The position numbers and the translations under genes are program-made. A stretch of 22,041 bases of DNA from contig LNEX01000142.1 of NCBI GenBank assembly GCA_001464165.1, positions 1 through 22,041 of the forward strand, written 5' to 3'. The notes below the pieces were generated by a model, which was given only the letters and a program-made list of their open reading frames with translations, did not search any database and was not told where the DNA came from. This DNA comes from a bacterium Ga0077546 (GTDB lineage Bacteria; Cyanobacteriota; Vampirovibrionia; Obscuribacterales; Obscuribacteraceae). Positions 14,690 through 22,041 of the stretch are shown here, piece after piece; the stretch's first letter is position 1; every line of letters begins with the position of its first letter.

Positions 14690-16492
14690 ATGAAAAAAAG
14701 ACAAATTGCAGCATCACTCCTTCTCTCCCTTACTCCGCTTTTGTGCCCTATGTTCTTGCCATCGGCTATAGACTTGAGCTATCCGGCTGAGGCGGCGTGG
14801 TATGACAACGAGAATACTTTTTTAGATCGCGGCAAGCAGGCTTACAACCAGGGGCAGTTTGACCAGGCGATTCAAGCCCTGACTGAGTCAATTAAACTCA
14901 ACGGCGATCGGGCCGATTCTTATTACTGGCGTGGCTTGGCGCTTTTGGCAATTAAACAAAATGACCGGGCTTTGGCCGACTTAACTGACGCCATTCGCCT
15001 GGCTCCTGATAGTACCAGCTGTTTTCTCAGCCGCGGCCTTCTTTACTCAAACCTGGGCCAGCTTGACAAGGCCGTCGCCGACTTTGACCGGGCCTTAGCG
15101 ATTGATCCGAATTTGATCGACGCGAAGACCAATCGTGACTTCGCTGCCAAAGAGTTAGAGAAGCAGAAGATTGCTAAATCTAAACCTGTGGAACCGGCGA
15201 GTACTGAGCTTGCTGTGACAACGGTGAGCAACAATCAAGTAGTAGCATCTAGTCAAACAGGTAGTTCGGTACGGCCGCATGTAGCACGTACAACTAGTGG
15301 TTATGACTCAAAAGGCAAACCTACTTATGGTGTATCGACTACTACTTCTTCTGTCAACCATGCGGTCACCGGTCAAACGGTCGTTGCCACCGCAGCTGGT
15401 ATCAATGACCCTAAGTGGTTAGCTTTGCAAAAAGAGCTAGAAGCTAAAGTTGCTCGTGAGAAAAAAGAAGCAGAATTGGCCGCAGTTGAGCGTTCGCGTA
15501 ACGAATTGAAGGCGCGCGAATTAGCATTAAAAGAGAAAGAAGCTGAAGAACGCATTGAACGTCAACGTAATAAGCATGAAGTAGAGGACGCTCGTCGTTT
15601 GGCCATGGCTAATAACGCGAAAGTGAAACCAGCTGCTAAAGTGACGACCAAGACTGAAGCTGAAGGGCAACCAGAAGAATCGGCACTTGATGTCACCAAT
15701 CGCCCCGTTCGCGATAAGTGGGCTTTAATTGTCGGCATCAGTAATTTTCAAGACAGCAAACTCAATCTTAAGTATCCCGCTAAAGATGCCAAAGACTTCA
15801 ACGATTATTTGTTGAAAGAAGGTAATTTCGCTCCTGATCACGTCAAGCTACTTGTTAACGAGCAGGCCACTCGCGCTAACATTCTCTCTGAGTTGGGTGA
15901 TAAGTGGTTGCCCCGTGTGGCTAATCCTGATGACTTGGTCGTCATTTACATATCGAGCCATGGCAGCGCCTCTGATATGGATATTGGTGGCGTCAACTAT
16001 CTACTTGCTTACGATAGCCAGGTCGATAGTCTCTACGCATCTGGCCTGCCAATGCAAGATTTGACCCGAATTATCAAGGGTCGAGTGCATTCAGATAGAG
16101 TGGTTCTGGTTCTTGATGCTTGTCATAGCGGTGCTGCAGATCCCGGTGCTAAGGGGCTTTTCCGCCAAGGTAACGTTGACATAACTGAAGTAGCTCAAGG
16201 CACTGGTCAATTGGTTATTTCATCCAGTCAGCCGTCGCAAGTATCGTGGGAATCAAAGCATTATCAGAACTCTGTCTTTACTCGTTGTTTAATTGAGTCA
16301 CTCAAAAGTAAAGGTAATGCCACCACCCTTGGTGAAGCCTTCAGCAATATGAAAGACAAAGTGCAACAAGAAGTATTGACCGAGCGTGGCGTGTTGCAAA
16401 CTCCGGTATTGAAGTCGCGCTGGAAAGGCAACGACCTTCGCCTTGCTGCCCCGCCAGTTACTCCCCGACCAGGGTTGGCTGAAAATCCATAG
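14690..16492 (+). CDS. Exported TPR-orthocaspase (caspase-like peptidase C14)
   Basis: A 600-residue multidomain protein. A signal peptide (1-36, cleavage near AEAA|W) predicts export. Residues 42-150 hold three tetratricopeptide repeats (YNQGQFDQAIQALTESI, KQNDRALADLTDAI and NLGQLDKAVADFDRAL). A Ser/Thr-rich linker (170-235) and a long charged coiled coil (245-305) follow. The caspase-like domain (about 340-585) begins RDKWALIVGISNF and carries the His/Cys dyad: H424 in IYISSHGSA and C478 in LVLDACHSGA. Family members cleave after basic residues or Asp depending on the pocket; specificity cannot be read here. It starts 40 bp after kinase 2, so it is likely in that unit. The weak ribosome site may mean translation depends on upstream reading. 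Exported orthocaspases are less common than cytoplasmic ones. Confidence 0.93.
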   Translation: MKKRQIAASLLLSLTPLLCPMFLPSAIDLSYPAEAAWYDNENTFLDRGKQAYNQGQFDQAIQALTESIKLNGDRADSYYWRGLALLAIKQNDRALADLTDAIRLAPDSTSCFLSRGLLYSNLGQLDKAVADFDRALAIDPNLIDAKTNRDFAAKELEKQKIAKSKPVEPASTELAVTTVSNNQVVASSQTGSSVRPHVARTTSGYDSKGKPTYGVSTTTSSVNHAVTGQTVVATAAGINDPKWLALQKELEAKVAREKKEAELAAVERSRNELKARELALKEKEAEERIERQRNKHEVEDARRLAMANNAKVKPAAKVTTKTEAEGQPEESALDVTNRPVRDKWALIVGISNFQDSKLNLKYPAKDAKDFNDYLLKEGNFAPDHVKLLVNEQATRANILSELGDKWLPRVANPDDLVVIYISSHGSASDMDIGGVNYLLAYDSQVDSLYASGLPMQDLTRIIKGRVHSDRVVLVLDACHSGAADPGAKGLFRQGNVDITEVAQGTGQLVISSSQPSQVSWESKHYQNSVFTRCLIESLKSKGNATTLGEAFSNMKDKVQQEVLTERGVLQTPVLKSRWKGNDLRLAAPPVTPRPGLAENP

Positions 16493-16521
16493 CGCGTTGT
16501 CAGTAGCTCGGGCTTTCAATT

Positions 16522-16589
16522 CTAGTTTGTCAATGCTAGTAATTTGTCAATACTAGTACAATGATGATGTCGTATACCTACACTAGTGT
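16522..16589. promoter_or_regulatory. Repeat and palindrome cluster upstream of the methionine S-methyltransferase gene
   Basis: Two 16-bp direct repeats, TTTGTCAATGCTAGTA (16526-16541) and TTTGTCAATACTAGTA (16543-16558), differ at one base and are 17 bp apart start to start. The second ends in the palindrome TACTAGTA; a perfect 10-bp palindrome ACACTAGTGT follows at 16580-16589, its centre 30 bp away. CTAGT occurs four times. TTGTCA (16528-16533) with TACTAG (16551-16556), 17 bp apart, could be a weak promoter; TACAAT (16557-16562) is a good -10 without a -35. This looks like an operator region, 11-78 bp before the GTG start. Confidence 0.45.
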
Positions 16590-16599
16590 GTGAAGTGCA

Positions 16600-19500
16600 G
16601 TGAGCAAGCTTCTCAGCGTTCCATCAAGACAAGAAATACTTGCTGCTTGTAGCCAGGTGCCTAATGCCGAGTTCGGCAAGCTTGACCGGGCCGATATTGT
16701 TCAGGCCAAGCTCAATGTGTTGCTGGCGGCTCTTGAAGACGAGGCCACTGAAAAGCAGGCAATTAAAATATTGCATGAATTGGCCGATGAATTGTCTAAG
16801 CAGAGTTCAGCGTTGTCTCATCCGTCAGAAATCGACGGCGAGCTAGAGCAACAACAGCTAGTTCTAAAGAGTGTCAGTTTGCCTTCACTGCCTGATCCCA
16901 TAAGATTGCTGCTTACCCCGGCGGTCTTCTCACCAGAGTTATGGGGCCGAACTTTTGCTGAAGGTTTGCTTAAGAGCAAAGAGCAGTTTCATGGCAAGCG
17001 CATAGTCGAAGTAGGAACTGGCTCCGGCTGGATTAGTCTTCTGTTGCTCTTCGTCACAAATGTGAAAGAGGTTTTAGGCCTTGATTTGAATCCCGTGGCG
17101 GTGACCATGGCTAAGCTCAATACTTGGCTCAACGGCACGACGGCTGACGGTAGTTATGTGCTCAGCATGGCTGGTGAGCCTATTGTCAAAGTCTTTCAGG
17201 CCGAAGTTTCAGACTTGCTGTCTATGCCCCTTGCTGCTGGTCAACATTTTGATCACGTCATTGGCTGCATCCCGCAAGTTTTGCACCCCAACCCAGTTAA
17301 AGGCGAAATCAACTTTGGTACCGGTGACAGTGAGAACCAAGAGGCGCTATCTGAGAAAGATCTCTATGACCTCAGCAACTACTGCTTTGAACAAGGAATT
17401 TTAGAAGACCGTTTTGGTCTGCCATTGATTGCCAGAGCTCTAGAGCAAGCACAACTCTGCCTTAACCCCGGTGGCAGAGTGACTTTGGTGCTCGGTGGCA
17501 GACCTGGGCGACAGGCCATCGAAAGTATGTTTGACCGGCGCGGCTATGAGAGTAAGCTCGTTTGGATGCGCCGCATTCAGCAAGCCGATGATACTGATTT
17601 AGCCTCGTTGGTTGATTTAGAAGCTGAACACGGTATCCGCTTTCACTTCTTTATGTCACGCGACTCAGAGCTATCAGTGTCTGCCGCCACTGCCGTGAAG
17701 CTTCTCTCCGCTGGTCGTCAGGTATTCCATGACCTGCTTGTTTATCAAGCCGATACTAGGTTCGAGCCTGAGGTCTTTGCTTTCGTTCGCAATTTAAATC
17801 ATATGAAGCTTGAGAGTCTGCGCAAAGAGCTTGATTTTTCTCGACTTGGCCACGAGAAAATCAGTTTTCTCAGTCGCCTCTCGCGCTCGCTACTTGATGT
17901 AAAGACTATTCCCTACCCGCATGAACGGGGCGACTTGAGTATTCGGTCCATCATAGCTCGCTATCTAAACGGCTTCTGCTACTACCCAATTACTGCTTCG
18001 GAGTTGTTCATTGCCCCGTCGCGCGCAGAGCTTGTCGACATGATTTTGCGCATGGTGGCAATTTCTGGTGAGCGCATATTGCTGTCGTCTTCTGTTGCTT
18101 CTGTATACGAGCGCGTGGCTCTCGATAATGGTTTGGAGCTAACAGTAGGCAACGATGATCTTTCAGAATTAAATGAGTTAGACGATCTTGTCGCACCAAA
18201 AGTGGTGCTAATCTCGCCCCGGCAATTGCTCAACCCTTCACCGATAAATTTCAAGGCAATTTGCCAGCAAGCCCGGCTGCACCCAGACCGCTGGTATCTG
18301 ATAGACGATTCTGAGAGCTTCTTAATTAGCTCACAGCTTGGTTCTAACATGACATTGCGCTTTGCCGGTCAAGAGCCATTGCCAGACAATCTGATACTGC
18401 TTTATGGTCTAATCAAAAATACAATTAGTCGCGACCTTGAGTTAAGCTTCTTGATCAATGCTCCAGCTGCCTGGATGGAAGGCCTGGAAATTGGCTCTGA
18501 GCTGAGCTATTCGCGTATTGCTTATCCGACTCAGCTTTTATACGAATGGTTGTTTGATGATTTGATGACTTTCCCATTTCCTGATCAAGTATTAGAGCGC
18601 AAGTTGAACGCTAACTTGCAAGGTGATTCAGCACATAGCGAAGGCAACCATAGTGGCGGGGCGAAGAATACACTTACGCCACTGATTGCGCAGTTGGCAA
18701 AAGACCCATGCTTCGCTGCTAAGCCAATCGATGTAGAAACCCCTGGCTTAATCAGGCTCGACTATGGTGAATTTGAATCACCTGTGCCAGATATATTGGT
18801 TAAGGGTTTACTCAAGGGCTTCTTAGACGAAGAGACAACGATTTTGCCTCAGATCGTCAGCGAGCGTGTTTCTGCTTACATGAAATGGACCCGCAAAGTA
18901 GTCATTCCTGGCAAGCGCATAGTACTGGCCCAAGGGGTCTTTCCTCTCTTTGGCGCCATGATCAAAGCTCTGTCGAAGCGCTTAGGACGCCCATGTTTGG
19001 TGGCCGTACCTGACGGCAGTTATGGGCCGCTCTATCCGATGCTTAGCTATTATGGTGCTCGTTTAGTCGAGGTGAAAACCGCACCTGAGCGTGCTTTCTT
19101 GATTTCGCCAAAAGATATCGCGGCCTTGCCAGAGAAACCAGATTTGCTTTGGCTCACTCAGCCTAATAATCCTAGTGGCATATTCTTAGACCCAGAGCGC
19201 CTGCGCACAATAGTCGAAAATTGCCATAAACAAGGCATTTATGTATTCTCTGATGAAATCTTCTTCTTACTTTCTGACCACCGCCTCGGTAAGTGGACAC
19301 CGGCGTCTCTATCGGCCGGGTCGTTTGCTTCTGGACCTAGTGGCAGCCATATATTTATGGTTGATGGCATTGCCAAAAGCTTTGCTGCTGGCGGCATGAG
19401 ATGCGGCTTTATGGTCACCCCTGATGAAGATTGGGCTCAAGAAATCGCTGCACACGTTGAGCCACCGCCAGCTGCTATACTGCGCGCCTGGGATGCTCTT

Positions 19501-19860
19501 TATTCAGCTTTTTTAGAGAAAGCCCCGCACCAAATGATGGACGTTTCTCAAGCCTTCTCTGAAGTAGAAACCTATCTAACTAGCCAAAGAAAGACACTTT
19601 CAAATAGAAGAGAAGAGCTGTTAGCTTTGCTTAAGTCGAAAGGCCTCGATGATGGTTACGATACTCCCTATCGCGGCGGCTTGTTCTTGCTGGCAAAGCT
19701 CGATAGCGAGCACGAGAGGCTGGCTACCCAATATAAGCTTTTGACTAATCCGGCCGCTTGGGGCCGCACACCAGAAATGGTGCGCATCTGTTTCTGTATT
19801 GATGAAGCTGCTTTCCGTGAAACCATAGAAAGATTGAGCAAGTTCGTGAATGAGGCGTAA
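16600..19860 (+). CDS. MMT: Plant-type methionine S-methyltransferase: methyltransferase fused to tandem PLP-like modules
   Basis: A 1086-residue cytoplasmic protein with the length and order of plant methionine S-methyltransferase (about 1070-1090), which uses SAM to convert methionine to S-methylmethionine. The methyltransferase part (about 95-360) has SAM motif VEVGTGSGW (136-144), acidic strand end GLDLNP (160-165) and family landmarks IGCIPQVLHPNP (221-232), LSNYC...ILEDRFGLPLIARAL (258-281), LGGRPGRQ (298-305) and QADDTD (328-333), very close to the plant protein as I remember it. Two fold-type-I aminotransferase-like modules follow (about 440-735 and 740-1086), with lysines K606 (GLIKN) and K926 (GIAKSFAAGGMRCGF) in equivalent places. 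The second also has QPNNPSG and SDEIF (D885) and R934, as in active enzymes. GTG is the start: a TGA lies 9 bp upstream in frame. The SDR gene follows after 35 bp. Confidence 0.9.
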   Translation: MSKLLSVPSRQEILAACSQVPNAEFGKLDRADIVQAKLNVLLAALEDEATEKQAIKILHELADELSKQSSALSHPSEIDGELEQQQLVLKSVSLPSLPDPIRLLLTPAVFSPELWGRTFAEGLLKSKEQFHGKRIVEVGTGSGWISLLLLFVTNVKEVLGLDLNPVAVTMAKLNTWLNGTTADGSYVLSMAGEPIVKVFQAEVSDLLSMPLAAGQHFDHVIGCIPQVLHPNPVKGEINFGTGDSENQEALSEKDLYDLSNYCFEQGILEDRFGLPLIARALEQAQLCLNPGGRVTLVLGGRPGRQAIESMFDRRGYESKLVWMRRIQQADDTDLASLVDLEAEHGIRFHFFMSRDSELSVSAATAVKLLSAGRQVFHDLLVYQADTRFEPEVFAFVRNLNHMKLESLRKELDFSRLGHEKISFLSRLSRSLLDVKTIPYPHERGDLSIRSIIARYLNGFCYYPITASELFIAPSRAELVDMILRMVAISGERILLSSSVASVYERVALDNGLELTVGNDDLSELNELDDLVAPKVVLISPRQLLNPSPINFKAICQQARLHPDRWYLIDDSESFLISSQLGSNMTLRFAGQEPLPDNLILLYGLIKNTISRDLELSFLINAPAAWMEGLEIGSELSYSRIAYPTQLLYEWLFDDLMTFPFPDQVLERKLNANLQGDSAHSEGNHSGGAKNTLTPLIAQLAKDPCFAAKPIDVETPGLIRLDYGEFESPVPDILVKGLLKGFLDEETTILPQIVSERVSAYMKWTRKVVIPGKRIVLAQGVFPLFGAMIKALSKRLGRPCLVAVPDGSYGPLYPMLSYYGARLVEVKTAPERAFLISPKDIAALPEKPDLLWLTQPNNPSGIFLDPERLRTIVENCHKQGIYVFSDEIFFLLSDHRLGKWTPASLSAGSFASGPSGSHIFMVDGIAKSFAAGGMRCGFMVTPDEDWAQEIAAHVEPPPAAILRAWDALYSAFLEKAPHQMMDVSQAFSEVETYLTSQRKTLSNRREELLALLKSKGLDDGYDTPYRGGLFLLAKLDSEHERLATQYKLLTNPAAWGRTPEMVRICFCIDEAAFRETIERLSKFVNEA

Positions 19861-19895
19861 AAGAGCGTGAATGATCGTGAATGAGGACGGAATCC

Positions 19896-20798
19896 ATGGA
19901 ATCTAACGCTTTGCCCGATTTGTCGATGCGAGGCAAAAATTGTTTGATCACTGGTGCCACGGCTGGTATTGGTAAAGTGACAGCCATGGAACTAGCTGGC
20001 CGCGGTGCTAATATTATTATTGTCGGTCGCAATGCCGATAAGTGTGAGAGCACATTGGCTGAAATTGAAGCCAAAACAGGCAATACCAATCTCGACTTTC
20101 TTACTGCCGACCTCTCAGATTTTCAATCGGTGAAAACTCTGGCTAAGAATTTCACTAACAAATATAGCAAGCTCAATGTTCTCATTAACAACGCCGGTGG
20201 CGTCTTTATGCGTCGCGCCGATACCAAAGATGGCCTAGAGATGACTTGGGCTCTCAACCACTTTGGTTATTTTTGGTTGACTGGTTATCTAATTGATGTG
20301 CTTAAGGTCAGCACACCATCTCGAATAATCAATGTTTCATCGGATGCTCATAAACGCTCATCATTGAGTGGGCCGCCTAATATGCGCGACAAAATGCCTA
20401 TTGGTTTTCTCAATTATGCCGATACTAAATTGGCCAATATACTCTTCTCTTATCATTTGGCTTATAGCATTAAGTCTACCGGTGTTACGGTTAATGCCAT
20501 GCACCCTGGCATTGTCGCTACTGATTTTGGCTCTAACAACGGCATTGTTGGCAAAGCTATACAGCTAAACGCTAAGGTCTTTGGTGTCAAGCCAGAAGAA
20601 GGCGCTCGTACTATTATTCAGTTAGCTAGCGCCCCCGAGCTGTATCAAGTAACAGGTAAATATTTCGTCAATGGTCGCGAAGTGCTTTCATCGAAAACCT
20701 CGTATGACACCAAGCTCAGTACCAAGATGTGGCAATGGAGCGTGGATGTATCTAGGCGTTTGGGCATGGACACTAAACGCATAGAGTTCTTGCGGTAA
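19896..20798 (+). CDS. Short-chain dehydrogenase/reductase, retinol dehydrogenase-like
   Basis: A 300-residue classical SDR oxidoreductase. The cofactor motif is TGATAGIG (19-26), with GRN (44-46) after strand 2, an Arg that favours NADP(H). NNAGG (98-102) stabilises the sheet. The active site is seen as INVSSDAH (145-152) with Y174 and K178 in YADTK. The general sequence (SSDAH, YADTKLAN, MHPG) resembles retinol dehydrogenase/WWOX-like SDRs, which act on varied alcohols and carbonyls; the substrate is unknown. ATG 19896 is chosen over the in-frame ATG 19881 because AGGA lies 8 nt before it. The gene is 35 bp downstream of the methionine S-methyltransferase gene and probably in the same operon, so a role in S-methylmethionine-derived metabolism is possible but speculative. 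Confidence 0.92.
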   Translation: MESNALPDLSMRGKNCLITGATAGIGKVTAMELAGRGANIIIVGRNADKCESTLAEIEAKTGNTNLDFLTADLSDFQSVKTLAKNFTNKYSKLNVLINNAGGVFMRRADTKDGLEMTWALNHFGYFWLTGYLIDVLKVSTPSRIINVSSDAHKRSSLSGPPNMRDKMPIGFLNYADTKLANILFSYHLAYSIKSTGVTVNAMHPGIVATDFGSNNGIVGKAIQLNAKVFGVKPEEGARTIIQLASAPELYQVTGKYFVNGREVLSSKTSYDTKLSTKMWQWSVDVSRRLGMDTKRIEFLR

Positions 20799-20822
20799 TA
20801 ATTTCCTTTCTGTTGAGTTGCC

Positions 20823-21551
20823 CTATTCGTCCTTCCCCATGAAGCCTACGCCTTCTATCATGCCTTCGAGGTCGCTCTTGTTGGCCGCAGAGTAACTTAC
20901 GTCTGTGGGCGTTTTGGTCAACTTTAAACCGCTTGGAATAACGAAATCATTGGGGTCGTAATTCTTTGTGGTTATCGATTTTGTTATAACCGGCGTGCGT
21001 TGCAAAAAGTCTTTGTAGCGGTGGGCGTCGAACCATTCTTTGTGTTTGTATTTTTCTTCGGTGGCTGAACTTTCAAATAGAGGTATCTCTTTTATATCCG
21101 GCACAAATAGATAGCGGCACAATACCTCTGCTGCCTTGCTTGGAATTTTGATATTCTTGGCACCGTAGACAAGTGTGTTTTTTCGCGTTTTATAGCACAG
21201 GCAGTCAAAGCCTTTATATTTCTTCGCACCAACGAAGATTGCTTTTTCTGGATCGTGAGGAGGTACGCAGGCATTTAAAAGCATGACGCCAGTAAAGCGT
21301 TTTAAGTCACTCTGCCAGTAGACTTTTCGGTCGGTGCGAAAACAAGTAACTTTCCAATCTGGTGCTTTGGCCACGAGGAAGAAATTTCCAGTGTTGTTCT
21401 TAATTCTTATGGCTTCGTCAGTGAGATAGATGGTGTTGTCGAACTGGGTGACCACCAACTCTTTTGGCGCAGCTTCTGCCTTCACGCTTGAGTATGCAAT
21501 CAAGCCGATTGCAACCAAAGAAGTGAGAAATATTCTTAGCGAGCTTTGCAT
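20823..21551 (-). CDS. Exported protein of unknown function
   Basis: A 242-residue protein I do not recognise. The N-terminus is a standard signal peptide: MQSSLR, a hydrophobic core (7-20), then cleavage near AEA|APK (27), with no lipobox, so it should be periplasmic or secreted. The mature part is basic, with many Lys and Tyr and five cysteines (C70, C95, C117, C119, C145). The CLC pair (117-119) and the odd number leave room for disulfides or metal binding, but no motif is clear. The start ATG at 21551 has an AGG 7 nt upstream. Its stop faces the SDR gene (24 bp apart) with no visible terminator, and it lies 110 bp downstream of the partial DUF2490 gene on the same strand. Confidence 0.8.
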   Translation of the reverse strand: MQSSLRIFLTSLVAIGLIAYSSVKAEAAPKELVVTQFDNTIYLTDEAIRIKNNTGNFFLVAKAPDWKVTCFRTDRKVYWQSDLKRFTGVMLLNACVPPHDPEKAIFVGAKKYKGFDCLCYKTRKNTLVYGAKNIKIPSKAAEVLCRYLFVPDIKEIPLFESSATEEKYKHKEWFDAHRYKDFLQRTPVITKSITTKNYDPNDFVIPSGLKLTKTPTDVSYSAANKSDLEGMIEGVGFMGKDE

Positions 21552-21614
21552 AGGATACCTGCGGTTACGAGTTCTGAACTTTGTGCCCTAACTTAAGTTT
21601 ACTATTTAGCTAGC

Positions 21615-21640
21615 TTTGCACTCTTTATTTGTACTCTTTA
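21615..21640. repeat. Two tandem 13-bp repeats
   Basis: TTTGCACTCTTTA (21615-21627) is followed directly by TTTGTACTCTTTA (21628-21640), identical but for one base, in the 110-bp gap between the last two minus-strand genes. The palindrome AGCTAGCT (21608-21615) abuts it. It lies 64-89 bp upstream of the exported protein gene, in promoter distance. It may be an operator or simple slippage. Confidence 0.4.
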
Positions 21641-21661
21641 GTTTATTGAAAATCTCTTCTG

Positions 21662-22041
21662 CTAGTCTTTCAAGCCGACGAAAGATTGAATCACTATGGC
21701 ATGGTTTACCTGGTCGTCAAACTGATCTGATCTATTGACATGCTGGTATTGATAGCCAACTTCTACCTGAGCTTTCTTTAGTGTTTTGATGCCGAAGCCA
21801 GCAAATAGACGGTTCTGGTCAATACCAGCCTGTGGTCCTCCTTCTACGCTATTTAAATTGACAAAGAGTTCGTTTTGGGCAGTTGCATAAATGCGATTAT
21901 TGAGAGGATAGTTAGCTTTGACCAAGTGTCTCAGCCTTACGCCTGAGGCCGTAAGCGGTTCAAACATTCTTTGTTCTAGGCGGGTGCGATTAATTAGCAG
22001 GCAGCGCTTGAAGCTCTTATTCATTAGGGCTTGCTGCCAGA
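21662..22041 (-). CDS. DUF2490 outer-membrane beta-barrel protein, C-terminal part
   Basis: The frame is open through the right edge on the minus strand, so only the last 125 or so residues are visible and the start lies outside the window. A Met at 22024 is internal: WQQAL precedes it in frame. The pattern fits DUF2490: RTRLEQRMF, then VRLRHLVKANYPL, YATAQNELFVNLN, DQNRLFAGFGIK, and VEVGYQYQHV, with alternating polar/hydrophobic strands ending in a short final strand (VIQSFVGLKD). DUF2490 proteins are predicted outer-membrane barrels of unknown substrate. The presence of one implies a diderm envelope. Family call from recall of the signature; moderately sure. Confidence 0.8.
   Translation of the reverse strand, partial: WQQALMNKSFKRCLLINRTRLEQRMFEPLTASGVRLRHLVKANYPLNNRIYATAQNELFVNLNSVEGGPQAGIDQNRLFAGFGIKTLKKAQVEVGYQYQHVNRSDQFDDQVNHAIVIQSFVGLKD

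Noticed and set aside
17982..18350. A 122-codon minus-strand frame inside the MMT gene
   Set aside because: It is fully antisense to a strongly conserved protein, has Ser/Arg-rich composition typical of shadows, and no ribosome site.
19745..20089. A 114-codon minus-strand frame across the MMT/SDR junction
   Set aside because: Antisense to the end of MMT and the cofactor-binding part of the SDR; no independent evidence.
21615..21640. CRISPR-like repeats
   Set aside because: Two abutting 13-bp copies with no spacers and no cas genes nearby.

Overview
The window is gene-dense bacterial chromosome: 16 protein genes (14 whole, one cut at each edge), about 47% GC by eye, with no rRNA, tRNA, CRISPR array or insertion sequence that I can see. 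Several features suggest a Gram-negative-type cell: lipoprotein signals, exported proteins and an outer-membrane DUF2490 barrel. Two membrane-anchored eukaryote-like Ser/Thr kinases, an exported TPR-caspase protein and a plant-type methionine S-methyltransferase suggest a non-photosynthetic relative of Cyanobacteria (Vampirovibrionia/Obscuribacterales-like). That assignment is inference and rests on no marker gene.

Layout. 1-639 (+) is the 3' end of an unrecognised helical protein. It converges on 655-1446 (-), an unrecognised repeat-like protein, and 1655-3079 (-), an iron-sulfur L-serine dehydratase. A divergent promoter region leads into 3180-6093 (+): an O-methyltransferase, asparaginyl-tRNA synthetase (asnS) and an exported C26-type glutamine amidotransferase. 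A probable two-way terminator separates these from a tiny proline-tailed lipoprotein on the minus strand (6165-6395). Then comes kinase 1 (6608-8299, +), facing a minus-strand pair: an MFS transporter (9505-10797) and a TPR/DUF4261-like protein (8332-9474).

The block 10948-16492 (+) encodes an exported Met/Gly/His-rich Spy-like protein, a terminator, a lipoprotein, membrane kinase 2 and an exported TPR-orthocaspase. The last three are closely spaced and look like one transcription unit, a plausible kinase/caspase signalling cassette at the cell envelope.

The most striking gene is 16600-19860 (+), a 1086-residue protein with the full architecture of plant methionine S-methyltransferase: an N-terminal SAM methyltransferase followed by two successive PLP fold-type-I-like modules. 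It starts with GTG, is preceded by a compact region of direct repeats and palindromes, and is followed 35 bp later by a short-chain dehydrogenase. The product would be S-methylmethionine. The C-terminal module keeps the lysine and arginine motif of active aminotransferases, so a second activity is possible. The window ends with two minus-strand envelope genes: an exported Cys-containing protein and a partial DUF2490 barrel.
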